A DNA stretch of 64,000 bases from assembly GCA_030248225.1 (NCBI GenBank), contig JASANE010003305.1:38373-102372 (forward strand). Reading direction: 5' to 3'. The notes beneath the pieces were generated by a model, which did no database searches, was not told the origin of the DNA, and was given only the letters and a program-made list of their open reading frames with translations. A program made the translations under genes and the position numbers. Below, piece by piece: positions 53,181 through 64,000 of the stretch. The stretch's first letter is position 1, and every line of letters begins with the position of its first letter. This DNA comes from Trileptium ribeirensis. Its lineage: Eukaryota > Nematoda > Enoplea > Enoplida > Thoracostomopsidae.

Positions 53181-55813
53181 ATTGGGAGACCTAAGTATGG
53201 ACCGATGTACAAATTATTTTGTGCATTAAAAGGTTAATACTTTTATACGAACGGCAATGAATGTTTAGGGAAGCATTAATGATGCAAATCTTAATAATGT
53301 ACCAAACGCAACGATTATTAAGTGTAAACATATAGACCAAACCAGATCAGTGTATAACAGGTTATATCATGGAATAACAATATTGGCTTTTTTAGGTTTA
53401 TACACATCCAGTCCGAAAATGATCGATTTGAAAAAAAACAGTTAATTTTGCTGCAGTACTGTTATAGGCAGTCGAGACGCTTAAAAATCCCTACTACAAC
53501 CGTATTTATGACGAAATTTTTTTCCCATTTTCATTCTTATCATTGGCGCGAAAAATTTTCTATTAAATGTTACATATCATTCGAAATACATTCTCAAGCT
53601 GAGTCGTATGGTACCCAAATATGGTGGATCCATGAGTTAACGGCTTAAACTAAGGCTTAGGCTAAGTATTAGGTTTTCACTGAGACAAGTCTCCTTAATC
53701 CATGGCCAATTTCACCTAAATTTGGTACCATTAGATTCTTGTTAATGAGGCTCGAATTGTATAAAACATAGTAACCAAGAATATTCGAATGGTATAAAAT
53801 TATACCTTTACTACGATCAGTTCTGACTCGGTGCTATAAACGAAAAGACCCAGCAAAATTTGCTTAGATTTGAGAATAAAATTTTAATCTATTCAGGATT
53901 TTTTCCTTGTACGACCATTTATCACAGCAATATTCCGCGGCTAAGCCACCTAAGGCCATATCTACTTTAAAAATTTTGGTGAAATTAGTTTTCTTGCAAT
54001 ATAGCTACAAACGATAATAGCAAAAAACTGGCTGAAATTGGCCTGAAACATTATGTCGTCTGGTCTATGCTCCCAAACAGGTGGCGATAGTCATAATTTT
54101 GTAATTAGGGACTCGTATCTGTAAACACATGCAATAGAAAAAAAATTTACCAAATACTTTCATATGTGGCTGAATTATTAGCGTTGTAACATAATTTCAG
54201 TGTAAGTATTATATTCATTTGCTACGTGATCTATTTTGTTGATTTTTATTGAAAGATGATTTTTTGGTTTTGAATATTTTATGGTGTATCGTATTCAACA
54301 TAGTACCTATCAGAATATATGTATGGTGCAGACGCCTACCATTGCCTACGACATAACATAGTAACCAAGAATGATAAATCTTTGAGTTAAGCAATTATGG
54401 GGTTAAAATTTCGAAATTAATGTCCCATTAGAATATATCCCAACGGTAACTAATATTTCAATAAGATGAAAATCAGAGCTGTTTCTTAATTAAAATTGCT
54501 GTATTTATTTTCGAACCACATAAAACTTTAACATCTAAATTTTGTTGGCTTACAAATTAAAAATGTACGTTTTCTCTTATATGATGACAAAAAAATTAAA
54601 GCTAGTAACATAATCCCAACGTGAAAGCAAATATGAAAAATACATATGTATCTATATGAATTTTTTTTCGAATTACAAGTTTATAAAAATTCTTCTGACT
54701 ATCAGGAATAGCATCGATGCTGGGCATCCTTTGCCTGATGTTATCATGCAATGAGCTGTGGGTATCATGATATACACATTTGGAAAAAGTGATTGCAGCG
54801 AATTAAACCAGCGTAGGTATTAAATAAGATTAAAATTCACTCGGCTACAGCCTTTCAGCCTTCCGCATCGTTAACGGTATCGATTTACTGCATGAGTAAA
54901 CTTAAGCTGCGCCCCTACAATCCCCTTTTGATACTATGTACAAAACGCTTTTAGTGAACTAAACATTCTTTGTTAATAATAGCCAATTCCAAATTCAAAA
55001 ATTTCCGTTCGCAAACCAGATAATTTCCGTTCGCTAACACAATGCACCGATTTCCTGAATTGCAGATTATTTCTTTCTGTTTGGCTGTTCACAAAGCACA
55101 AAGTGGCAACTTGCTAACACATTTCGTATTATTATTGATAATACGTGTAGTTTGCGAACATTACATGTAATGGGCTGGTTTTAAAACACTAAACCTGGGA
55201 AATTTCGTTCGATAATAAAATAATTTTCCAGTTCAAATGTCAAACGGTCACAAATCGGTTACTTAATGTTTTTGAAGTAATCTTTAATAGGGCAATTTTT
55301 TTGTTACTTAACGTTTTGGATGCGTTACCCAAAACACCAATTTTATGTTCTCTTATATGTTAGCTTTATGCAATGGCCAGTCGCCAATGACAGATGGGGA
55401 TGGTAGTGGGCGCACCCTAAGCAGTTTAAGTTTACTCATGCATAAACATTTTAACGCAAATCATACAATTCTAAGCTTCCAGAATTTTAGGCAAATGTCT
55501 GCGCGTAATTTTCAAATTTTGACAAATCTGACTCTATTGGCAGTATCGATTTCTAAGGCCACGGAGATTAAGCTAAGAACAGATTCTAAACCGCATCAAT
55601 TTGAATTAACGCAGCGCAGATCCTAAATAGCGGTCTTACTTCAAGATGCATCTTACGAAAACGACACGGCCACCTGGTGCCAATATTTATAATAAATTTA
55701 CACGTTGACCGTGACAAAAGTTTTGTTCATCGCCCGTACTTATAAAATTGTTCACGCAATCTGTCAATCAATAAAATTCCAAACCAGTCAATCAATCAAT
55801 CAATAATATTCAT
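53181..55813. other. AT-rich intergenic DNA
   Basis: No recognisable genes; ends in short CAATCAAT repeats at 55785-55805. Confidence 0.45.
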
Positions 55814-56419
55814 ATGATATATTTTCAGCTAACCGACTCAATAAACAATAGCGTTCGTCCATGCCGCCTTCTCCAATCTCACCGACGCTCTTCACCGCTA
55901 GCAGCCACCTACATCTCGTACGACTCGTTTTATTCGCCGGTTGAATTTCGTTGCGGCTGCCCAGTTTGCTCCATTGCATCATCATCAACAGTTGAAACAC
56001 GGCGTTGTCCGGCAACTGCTCCGCTTCCGCTTAAATCACCAACAACAGCGGCCATCACCTTCGGCTCGAACCAAAATCTTACCAATTATAGCATCGATAT
56101 ATCAACGCCATTACGACATTCACCATCTGTTCATCGAGAAGACATCATGATTTCAATATGGGATCGTCAGCAAGGTTTTGACCATCTTCATGACAATCGC
56201 AGTCATTGTGCAAGCGATGACAATAGCAGGAAGCAAACGTCAGATTATCACGAGAATGGAAACGTCAGGACAGCCAAACACCATCGCTTTGTTGCAGGGT
56301 TATTCGAACAACTTGCTCCGCAACCGGTTGGAGTTCCTCAGCCGTTTAAAACGACGTCTGCTAACCGCAATTGTGCGAAGCCGCCGAAGCCTGTTTCGCC
56401 GTCACGTGTATGTTTTTGA
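55814..56419 (+). CDS. Unidentified 201-codon open frame in a GC-richer island
   Basis: I do not recognise this protein. The frame is long for such AT-rich DNA, and 55860-56440 is visibly GC-richer than either side, as an exon or retrogene would be. Composition is S/T/H/R/P-rich with CGCPVC near residue 47 and no clear domain. An alternative frame (55941-56438, one TGA inside) gives an arginine-rich tail. It could be a first exon of a host gene, whose next candidate exon is at 57391-57491, or a mobile-element fragment. Confidence 0.3.
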   Translation: MIYFQLTDSINNSVRPCRLLQSHRRSSPLAATYISYDSFYSPVEFRCGCPVCSIASSSTVETRRCPATAPLPLKSPTTAAITFGSNQNLTNYSIDISTPLRHSPSVHREDIMISIWDRQQGFDHLHDNRSHCASDDNSRKQTSDYHENGNVRTAKHHRFVAGLFEQLAPQPVGVPQPFKTTSANRNCAKPPKPVSPSRVCF

Positions 56420-56458
56420 TGCAACGGCTTCGTCATAGTTTATATATTTAAAGCGGTG

Positions 56459-56770
56459 CCTACAAATCTTTGAACGCACGGCAGACCTATGTTACCAGTC
56501 TGCTGTAGCATAGACAGCTGTATTTTCAATGATATGTGCGCACGGTAAAACTCGCTCAAAATGGTAGTATCGCAACTCGTTTTGACTCGTTGCAAACCAT
56601 ACGTACAAATCTTTGAACGCATGGCAGACGTTTGTTTTAGTCAATTGTAGGATAGACAGCTGTACTTTCAATGATACGTACGCACACTAAAACTCTCTCA
56701 AGATCTTGCTATCGAATCGCTTGGATTTCTTGCAAACCGTACGTACAAATCTTTGAACCCACGGCTGCCT
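56459..56770 (+). repeat. ~142-bp tandem repeat, 2.2 copies
   Basis: TACAAATCTTTGAAC.CA.GGC starts copies at 56461, 56604 and 56744. Copies share GATAGACAGCTGTA.TTTCAATGATA and CTCGTTGCAAACC-type blocks. Confidence 0.85.
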
Positions 56771-57390
56771 TATTTGTAAAAAAACAATCGTTTAGAGGAG
56801 TATATATTGTTTTGCGAACTGGTTTTCAGGGCTTCTTCGGCAGCACTTTTTAGCGTGCATAAGTTTCCGGTCATGACACGGTTGAAGTCAATATCAACAT
56901 GTTGACAGACCACAACATGAATTTTTCATTACTCGTAAAATGATTATTTATAGTATTTGTTAAAATTTAAACTCCAATTAAACTATTTCAGTACATTAGT
57001 TTTTTTAAGTTTAAACGTTTTGTGTTTTCGATGTTCGTTTTTCAAGACTTAAATTTTGCAGAAAAGACAAAAGCAACAAGAAAACAAGTTGTCATTTCAT
57101 ATTGGTCGTACCAATTTGGACAGAACTGAAACCTAATTACTCTTTTGGGACCCATAGCGGTTTACACCGCAAAAAGCTAAAAAGCTAGTTATTGAACTAT
57201 GTCGAATTTATGAGTGGGAGTCGTCATGCACAGATTCCCACTCATTTTATATTTTAAATATAATACAAATTTGTACATATTACTAATATTAATATAACTA
57301 ATATGTTAATATATATATATGAATTATAATCTGAAATTTTAAACTTTTAGTCTCATATTCTAAACTTTTTATAAAATTTGTATATTTTAG
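56771..57390. other. Intergenic or intronic, nothing recognised
   Basis: AT-rich, with an (AT)n stretch at 57285-57320. It could be an intron leading to the candidate exon at 57391. Confidence 0.35.
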
Positions 57391-57491
57391 GCGAAAGTTG
57401 AACTGGTTCAATGTATTCGCAATTCGAACAATGAAGTTTCAACTCAGCTCGACTATAAAACTGGTCAAGTGATCGCCGTTATCAATAAGAG
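57391..57491 (+). other. Candidate internal exon
   Basis: A pyrimidine-rich tract and TTTTAG precede, and AGGTAAGT follows, a 101-nt segment open in frame 1 (AKVELVQCIRN...TQLDYKTGQVIAVINKR) that is much less AT-rich than its surroundings. Ideal splice signals on both sides make it a plausible exon of a host gene. I do not recognise the protein, and a second candidate (59352-59398, AG/GTGAGT flanked) does not join it in an open phase. Confidence 0.35.
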
Positions 57492-58204
57492 GTAAGTGAA
57501 CCCATTATTGAAGTTATAAAACACACCGTGTTTCTACTGTTTTCATCACACTGTTTTGATGGTAATTTTCCGTAGTTTTTCGCATACATTTTACATCGTT
57601 ACCTACAATGTATAACGGGTATTTCCTTACTCCGTTAATGACCGGTAAACGGGAAATGGAGCTATTGCAAACTGTTGTGTTAATTGAATTTGTCTTCGCA
57701 ATGTTCGATTTTAAGTGCTTTGTTAATCACTTGCTTTGTGTGGTTCTTTAAGGAATCAAACAAGAGCTTCTAGATAGATCAGTAGTTCTCGTACGCTGCT
57801 TGCAATCATACAGTCGGAATTTAAATTTATACGAGCTTGTCAAACACCGCACGGTAGAAGAAATGTGTCAAATGAAGTTTTAAACTAATTTAGTAATATT
57901 ATGAAGTAATAAAACAAACGCACTTGTATATCTCCGTTAGTTAATAAAAAGAAAAGTAAACTCATAAATTTACATAAAAAATTTACGATTCTGGGTGGTT
58001 ACCCGGATGGGCAATACATGATGACGTTAGAAAAATTATTAACCTTACTCCGACCGACCTATTCTTGGGCTTAGGCTATGGTTGATATAAGAACCTAAGC
58101 CTTAGCCTAAAGTCAAGTTTTAGGTTTTATAGGATGCACGGCTGAAATTTCACGTTCGCCCTCAAGGTCAGCTTGGTAAATGTGTTTTAGTGTAAACCTA
58201 AAAA
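57492..58204. other. Intergenic or intronic
   Basis: Nothing recognised. Confidence 0.35.
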
Positions 58205-59043
58205 CTGCTAATATAAATTATTTCCTAATATTAATTTCCTAAAATTAATATTATTTCCTAAATATAAATTATTTCCTAATATTAATTTCCTAAAATTAAT
58301 ATTATTTCCTAAATATAAATTATTTCCTAATATTAATTTCCTAAAATTAATAGTATTTCCTAAATATAAATTATTTCCTAATATTAATTTCCTAAAATTA
58401 ATATTATTTCCTAAATATAAATTATTTCCTAATATTAATTTCCTAAAATTAATATTATTTCGTAAATATAAATTATTTCCTAATATTAATTTCCTAAAAT
58501 TAATATTATTTTCTAAATATAAATTATTTCTAATATTAATTTCCTAAAATTAATATTATTTCGTAAATATAAATTATTTCCTAATATTAATTTCCTAAAA
58601 TTAATATTATTTCCTAAATATAAATTATTTCCTAATATTAATTTCCTAAAATTAATATTATTTCCTAAATATAAATTATTTCCTAATATTAATTTCCTAA
58701 AATTAATATTATTTCCTAAATATAAATTATTTCTGAATATTAATTTCCTAAAATTAATATTATTTCCTAAATATAAATTATTTCCTAATATTAATTTCCT
58801 AAAATTAATATTATTTCCTAAATATAAATTATTTCCTAATATTAATTTCCTAAAATTAATATTATTTCCTAAATATAAATTATTTCCTAATATTGATTTT
58901 CCTAAAATTAATATTATTTCCTAAATATAAATTATTTCCTAATATTAATTTCCTAAAATTAATAGTATTTCCTAAATATAAATTATTTCCTAATATTAAT
59001 TTCCTAAAATTAATATTATTTCCTAAATATAAATTATTTCCTA
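58205..59043 (+). repeat. 51-bp tandem array, about 16 copies
   Basis: Unit AATATTATTTCCTAAATATA continued by AATTATTTCCTAATATTAAT and TTCCTAAAATT; period 51. Copies differ at few sites (single substitutions, one lost base near 58528, one extra base near 58897), so the array is young. Minus-strand ORF text (ILGNNLYLGN) is repeat-derived. Confidence 0.95.
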
Positions 59044-59627
59044 TGACATACGACACACAGTGAAAATTACTGGCATTTTTCGTCAAATTTGTGTGTTTCA
59101 ACAGTTGTAGAAACAAATTAGGAAAAGATTAATTTTTGTTTTAGGACTTGCAGTTATTTCGGCATTTTAAAAATACAAATATTGTCTAAATCAGCTGGAA
59201 AACGGTTAGTTAGCAAACTATATAAGTATACTTTAAAGATTATCGATATTTCGGACATTTGCTGATATTTTTGATTGGTCATAATAAGCCTGAACAGTCT
59301 CAGCAAATTATCATTTACGTGTTCGATTGTGTTATTAATTAATAATTTCAGAAGAAGTGAACTATAAATTATTGGGAGACCTAGTAGCGCTCGTATTGGT
59401 GAGTGTTAAAAACAAAATTTCAACAGCATAGTTGAATAATGTTCTGAAAAAAATTAACTCAGATGATGGACTTTGTATGGAAAGCTTGTAATTGACAATG
59501 TTCGCTCACATGTTTTCAGTATATTTTATGCCTTAAAACACGTTCATTATCCTATTGGAAATTTCACGTTTTGACGTATAAATGTGCATAAAGTAGTTGG
59601 GATCTCGCCATTTGAGACACTTGACAT

Positions 59628-60062
59628 ATGTTTAGTATCTTGAGGTTATTGTTCAGGGTTTTCGGCTACCCAGAAGGCTATTTCTGGCTCGGTGCATTGT
59701 GCGACAAATCACTACCACAACCCCAGGTGGGTCTCTTTCGACCAATCGATACAATAATCTACATCGGGCCTGATGTGCCTTTATTTTCACATCTCGGTAA
59801 AACTAGTCGATCCAGTAGCAGCAACAACAATAACAGTAACGAGAACAACAACAGCAACAACAACAAAGAAAGCAATGGGAGAATGGCTATGAGCGAAAAC
59901 AGCGAACGGCGCTCCCGACCTCTACACAAACGAAGCTATACGTTAGGATCCCATTCGTTTCGCTATGAACGACGATTTGACGACAGTAATGCTATGACGA
60001 GTGGATTTAGTAAGTTTGATAAGTTTCACTATGAACAACTTTTGACGACAGTAATGTTATGA
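59628..60062 (+). CDS. Unidentified open frame ending in a repeat; possible exon fragment
   Basis: 144 codons. The first ~65 (including FGYPEGYFWLGALCD and DTIIYIGPDVPLF) look protein-like and GC-rich; then a simple Ser/Asn tract (SSSSNNNNSN) and an RSRPLHKRSYTLGS segment; the last ~35 codons are the first unit of the tandem array that follows. It could be an exon into which the array expanded. No homologue recognised. Confidence 0.3.
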   Translation: MFSILRLLFRVFGYPEGYFWLGALCDKSLPQPQVGLFRPIDTIIYIGPDVPLFSHLGKTSRSSSSNNNNSNENNNSNNNKESNGRMAMSENSERRSRPLHKRSYTLGSHSFRYERRFDDSNAMTSGFSKFDKFHYEQLLTTVML

Positions 60063-61310
60063 CGAGTGGATCCAGTAAGATTGAGTCCTATTTCTATCCC
60101 ATTCATTTCGCTGTGAACCACGATTTGACGACATTAATGTATGACGAGTGGATTTAGTAAGTTTGATTCGTTTCAATATGAACAACTTTTTGACGACAGT
60201 AATGTTATGACGAAGGGATTTACTAAGATTGAGTCCTATTTCAATCCCATTCATTTCGCTGTGAACCACGATTTGAAGACAGTAATGCTATGACGAGTGA
60301 ATTACGTAAGTTTGATTCGTTTCACTATATACCACTTTTTGACGACAGTAATGTTATGACGAGTGGATCCAGTAAGTTTGAGTCCCATTTCTATCCCATT
60401 CATGTCGCTGTGAACCACGATTTGACGACATTAATGTATGACGAGTGGATTTAATAAGTTTGATTCCTTACGCTATGAACGACTTTTTGACGACAGCAAT
60501 GCTATGACGAATGGATTTAGTAAGTTTGAGACCTATTTCGATCCCTTTCGTTTCGCTGTGAACCACGATTTGAAGACAGTAATGCTGTGACGAGTGGATT
60601 TAGTATGTTTGATTCGTTTCGTTATGAACGACTTTTTGACGACAGTAATGCCATGCGTATTTTTAGTAAGTTTGAGTCCTATTTTGATCCTATTCATTTC
60701 GCTGTGAACGACGATTTGACGTCAGTAATGCTATCAGTTAATTTAGTAAGTTTGATTCGTTTCGCTATGAAAACTTTTTGACGTCAGTAATGCTGTAGCG
60801 AATGGATTTAGTAAGTTTGAGTTCTATTTCGATCCCATTCATTAGGCTATGAACCACAATTTGACGACAGTAATGCTATGACGAGTGAATTTAGTAAGTT
60901 TATGTCCAGTTTGAATCTTATTCGTTTCGCTTTGAACGACTTTTTGACGACAGCAATGCTATGACGAATGGATTTAGTGAGTTTGAGTCCTATTTCTATC
61001 ACATTCATTTCGCTATGAACCACGATTTGACCACAGTAATGCTATGACGAGTGAATTTAGTAAGTTTATGTCCAGTTTGAATCCTATTCGTTTCGCTATG
61101 AACAACTTTTTGATGACAGCAATGCTATCAGTGGATTTAGTAAAGTTTGATTCGTTTTGATATGAACAAGTTTGGCAGTAATGCTATTACGAGTGGATTT
61201 AGTAATTTTGAGTCCTATTTCGATCCCATTCATTTCGCTGTGAACCACGATTTGAGGACATTAAGGCTATGGGCAGTGGATTTAGTGAGTTCGAGTCCTA
61301 TTGCACAAAA
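59940..61310 (+). repeat. Complex degenerate array, two alternating units (~60-75 bp)
   Basis: TTTGACGACAGTAATGCTATGACGAGTGGATTTAGTAAGTTTGA-type core alternates with GTCCTATTTCGATCCCATTC..TTCGCTGTGAACCACGA and ATTCGTTTCGCTATGAACGACTTT tails. About 18-20 core copies over 1.37 kb, clearly diverged. Confidence 0.85.
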
Positions 61311-61399
61311 ACATTAACTATCACCATAACCAAAATTAGAGCAATTTTCGAATCTGTATCTCAAAATGAAGAAGTTGTTTGTGTAAAAAAGAAACTGAC

Positions 61400-62560
61400 A
61401 TTTACTTTATAAATGACCCAGCACATAGAAATTTTATCCACTCTGAATCATAGGCGTCGATAGGCAGGGACGTTATGCGACAACTACTGTAAGATGTGTG
61501 CACAGAGATAGTGAAAATTGCTCGAACTGACTCTGAACTAGCTTTTGTTCTACTAATAATTGTCAATACTGCTGGGTGCCCTTGCGGGGTGGGCGCGGTG
61601 CCGTCTGAGGCGCCCGCATAGCCGCACCGTCGCTTTCTGTTCCCGCCCCGCCCCGCGTTGCGGGGGGTGTTTGGTGGCGGGGAGGGATAGGAGTCACACA
61701 GGGAAGGGAAGAACATAGGGGCCGGGAAGGGGAGCGAACAAGATGGCGGATACCGAGGCTGCCGCTAAGCAGACGATAACTGAGTAAAGAAGGATCCGCG
61801 CTAGCTAAGAACATCAAATTCCAACATTGGCCATGTAGGTCGTAGATATAGTCACTGAAGCGTCAAACCAGCTCCAAGCCGTTAAACGGAAGAGACCCTA
61901 ATGATTGCATCAAACCGTAGGGCCTGCCGGCAAACGGGCGAAATAAGATATTCCTAATTTCAAACCGCCTACAAAAGACAATGGGAGCTTCTCTTCCTGC
62001 TCCACCCGCGCCGCTTCCGAAGAGAGCTGAAGTGAATGAACTAGAAAACTAACGAGAACAGCTCCAGTCACGCGGCTTAGAGACCCAATTATTGGGGCAA
62101 CAGAGCGAGCGGTCCGCTCAGACGGAATTAGTCATCTGCACGCTGTGAGCTATAAAAGATGAAGACAGAACCCCTGACGCTAGTGCCGAAACTTGAGCTC
62201 CTGTCCTGAGCTTGGTTTTCATCCGGGAAAATCAACTAACTAACCCCCAATGCAGACGGTCTCAGCCGTGAAGAAACGAGAGCACTCCGTCAGAACTTTT
62301 ACGAAAAAGAACAATCGGGGGTCGATACAGCACTGTATGAATGCTTGCAAATGACCGCATTGGAATCGAAGTGCTCGAAAGAGCAACCCACTAAGTATGG
62401 ACTGAAGAGCGGAGCAATATAAAGATACCGAGCGAATTTCAAGAAATCAAGCGATCTCACCCGCAAGCGAGGATGACCCGAGACCAATAAGCAATATCTC
62501 TCCAGCTCTTTCCTTGCAACAAAATTAGAGCGTGCTCCACAATAAGGTAGACACGGGTTT
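61400..62560. other. GC-richer block, decayed coding-like text from 61981
   Basis: 61555-61700 contains GC-rich runs (CCGCCCCGCCCCGCG). From an ATG at 61981, one frame reads a coiled-coil-like segment (KRAEVNELEN, stop at 62050, then REQLQSRGLETQLLGQQSE) with further stops. This resembles an old gag-like or ORF1-like coding region, but no family can be assigned. Confidence 0.3.
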
Positions 62561-62924
62561 TACTATAGCGTACTGCATCAGGTTAAATCCCGCAAATATT
62601 TTTAATCTAATTTCGTTTTATTTAAAACCATAAGTTTTAAAATTTCTAGCAGCAGACATGTTCCGGAGCGCGCGCAGCGCCTCCTCTTTTACAAGCTCAC
62701 GTTTTGATCCGACCCCGAGCGCAAACTTACGAGTAGCAGATCCGCAGCTGACGTCCGGACTCAGTGAATAATCATCACCTGGAAGGAGCGCGGAGAAAAA
62801 GAACTGACCAATTGAGTGCGTGGTGAATGATGATAACTTAGGGCGCTTTCACCGGCGCAGTTGGACAAGTAGTCGGTGAGGAAGGATCAGGGGTTTACCG
62901 TTAACACGTTTACGCCATCGTCAC
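62561..62924. other. Intergenic, nothing recognised
   Basis: No domain-bearing ORF. Confidence 0.4.
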
Positions 62925-63180
62925 TCACCGGCGAGTAACAATCAAGGTGCGTGCCTGCCATCGTTACCCACCGGTGGGTAATCTTATGTGAATTTGTATT
63001 AGCTTTTTCTCACAATCGGCAACGCCTTCTGCGCCCGAAATTTACACTTTTGTCACAGGAAAATGTCTACATTTTTAATGTATCGAAGCGTTACCCACCG
63101 GTGGGGAACAATCGACGAGTTCTGAACGCTAAAACCGCACATGAAAATCAGCTCTCGTTACCCACTCTACTGTAACTTTG
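62925..63180. repeat. Repeated ACCCACCGGTGGGT palindromes
   Basis: CGTTACCCACCGGTGGGTAATC at 62963-62984, with a perfect 16-bp palindrome TACCCACCGGTGGGTA; CGTTACCCACCGGTGGGGAACAATC around 63090; a relative CACTCACCGGCGAGTAACAATC at 62923-62944; and a half site CGTTACCCACT at about 63157. Confidence 0.8.
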
Positions 63181-64000
63181 ACTGTCAGTTTTAACACTAT
63201 GCCGATGCAAACACTAGCATTCAAACATTTTAATGAAAAAAGTTAAGAAGAGTTATTGTACGTTGCAGACAACAGCAATTACTTGGTCAAATGGCATAAG
63301 TAATTTACTAAAATGCCCAGAAAAGCAACATTAAAGTACTAATGAATAACGTGAACGCAATTAAGCGTTCTAAAAATCACAACCTAATCTACTGTGACAA
63401 GTTCCTAGCAATCTCCATCCCGCCAGTATAAATCTTGGTACTTTTCCACCAACGAATTGACCAACCGCTGAATTTTGTGAAGCTTGTCCTGCGTTGACTG
63501 TACATCATCGTGGAGATATGGAAGAACTTGAGAAGCTTCTCAAACCGGACACGTGGGATAACACTTGGCAGAATGGATGCCCGATATAAAATTTTTTTTC
63601 GCTGAGTAATCGCGAATCTGTCGGAAGTTGAACTAATCCCATGTACGTCACGCAGCCGATAACTTGTACTTTTTACTGCATTTGTTTTTCGCCAAGTTTA
63701 TCGAATTTCTTTTGTTGTACTGGTTCAAGTTGTAATGAAAAGTCTTCGGCATAAACATTCGTTGCTTCAGCAATCAAATTCGCAACAGATGCAGTAATCT
63801 ACTAGAGCCTAATAGCGATATGTCGGTAATATTTTGTTGTTGGCTCCTGAACCAAGGAATTTCAGCTAGTATCTCCGGGGACTTTCCTTCAAATCGAAGC
63901 CGTTTAGAGTCCTAAATGTTCACCCAGACCTCACCGGATGTGAAAACTTCCGCTTCATTTTGTTCGAACTTGTGCTTCATCATTATTGTCGTCATTATCC
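63181..64000. other. Intergenic to window end
   Basis: Mixed-composition DNA with short frames only; minus-strand frames in 63400-63950 contain no recognisable motif. Confidence 0.4.

Noticed and set aside
58205..59043. CRISPR-like array
   Set aside because: Units are head-to-tail 51-bp repeats with no unique spacers, and the genome is eukaryotic.
57391..59398. Two-exon gene joining 57391-57491 to 59352-59398
   Set aside because: Joining the two in the open phase of the first gives a stop within five codons.

Overview
The window is genomic DNA of an invertebrate animal: AT-rich, very low coding density, many decayed retroelements (a CR1-like LINE, a Penelope-like element), a hAT DNA transposon, tRNA-derived SINE-like copies and at least ten satellite or minisatellite arrays. 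I cannot name the species. TATA plus TCAGT promoter syntax in the viral part hints weakly at an arthropod host.

Layout. 1-9.0 kb: intergenic repeats (a G-run-rich repeat, a ~175-bp array, a possible LTR at 7.6 kb). 9.1-13.2 kb: broken CR1-like LINE. 14.3-17.9 kb: more G-run repeats. 17.92-30.79 kb: an integrated Polinton/Maverick (adintovirus-like) element. 30.8-38.9 kb: an almost pure A/C tract, then AT-rich arrays. 38.9-41.3 kb: a palindromic Penelope-like element. 45.5-47.8 kb: a hAT element related to ZMYM1-type transposases. 48-64 kb: minisatellites, SINE pieces, and possibly fragments of one host gene near 55.8-60.1 kb.

The main object is the ~12.9-kb Polinton. Its ~720-bp terminal inverted repeats each carry a complete outward-facing ORF. 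All internal genes lie on the minus strand, in the order zinc-finger/protein-primed family B DNA polymerase, chromodomain integrase, FtsK/HerA-type packaging ATPase, small basic core-like protein, a conserved small virion-type protein, a NADAR domain fused to a TATA-binding-protein-like domain, penton-like minor capsid protein, a 46-residue K/R-rich peptide, double-jelly-roll major capsid protein, and a membrane protein. No adenovirus-type maturation protease was found. Polymerase, integrase, ATPase, NADAR-TBP and the small virion protein all carry in-frame stops or frameshifts, so this is a fossil copy; both capsid genes are intact.

The most interesting signal is regulatory. A 12-bp element, sense consensus TTCTTAAAAAGG, recurs nine times; in seven cases it lies 22-35 nt before a start codon, often overlapping the end of the previous gene. 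The TIR ORFs and the NADAR-TBP gene instead have canonical TATA boxes with Inr-like sites. This suggests a two-stage programme: host-type early promoters drive a virus-encoded TBP-like factor, which may then serve the TTCTTAAAAAGG promoters. The NADAR-TBP fusion and its possible private promoter code are the best candidates here for an undescribed system.
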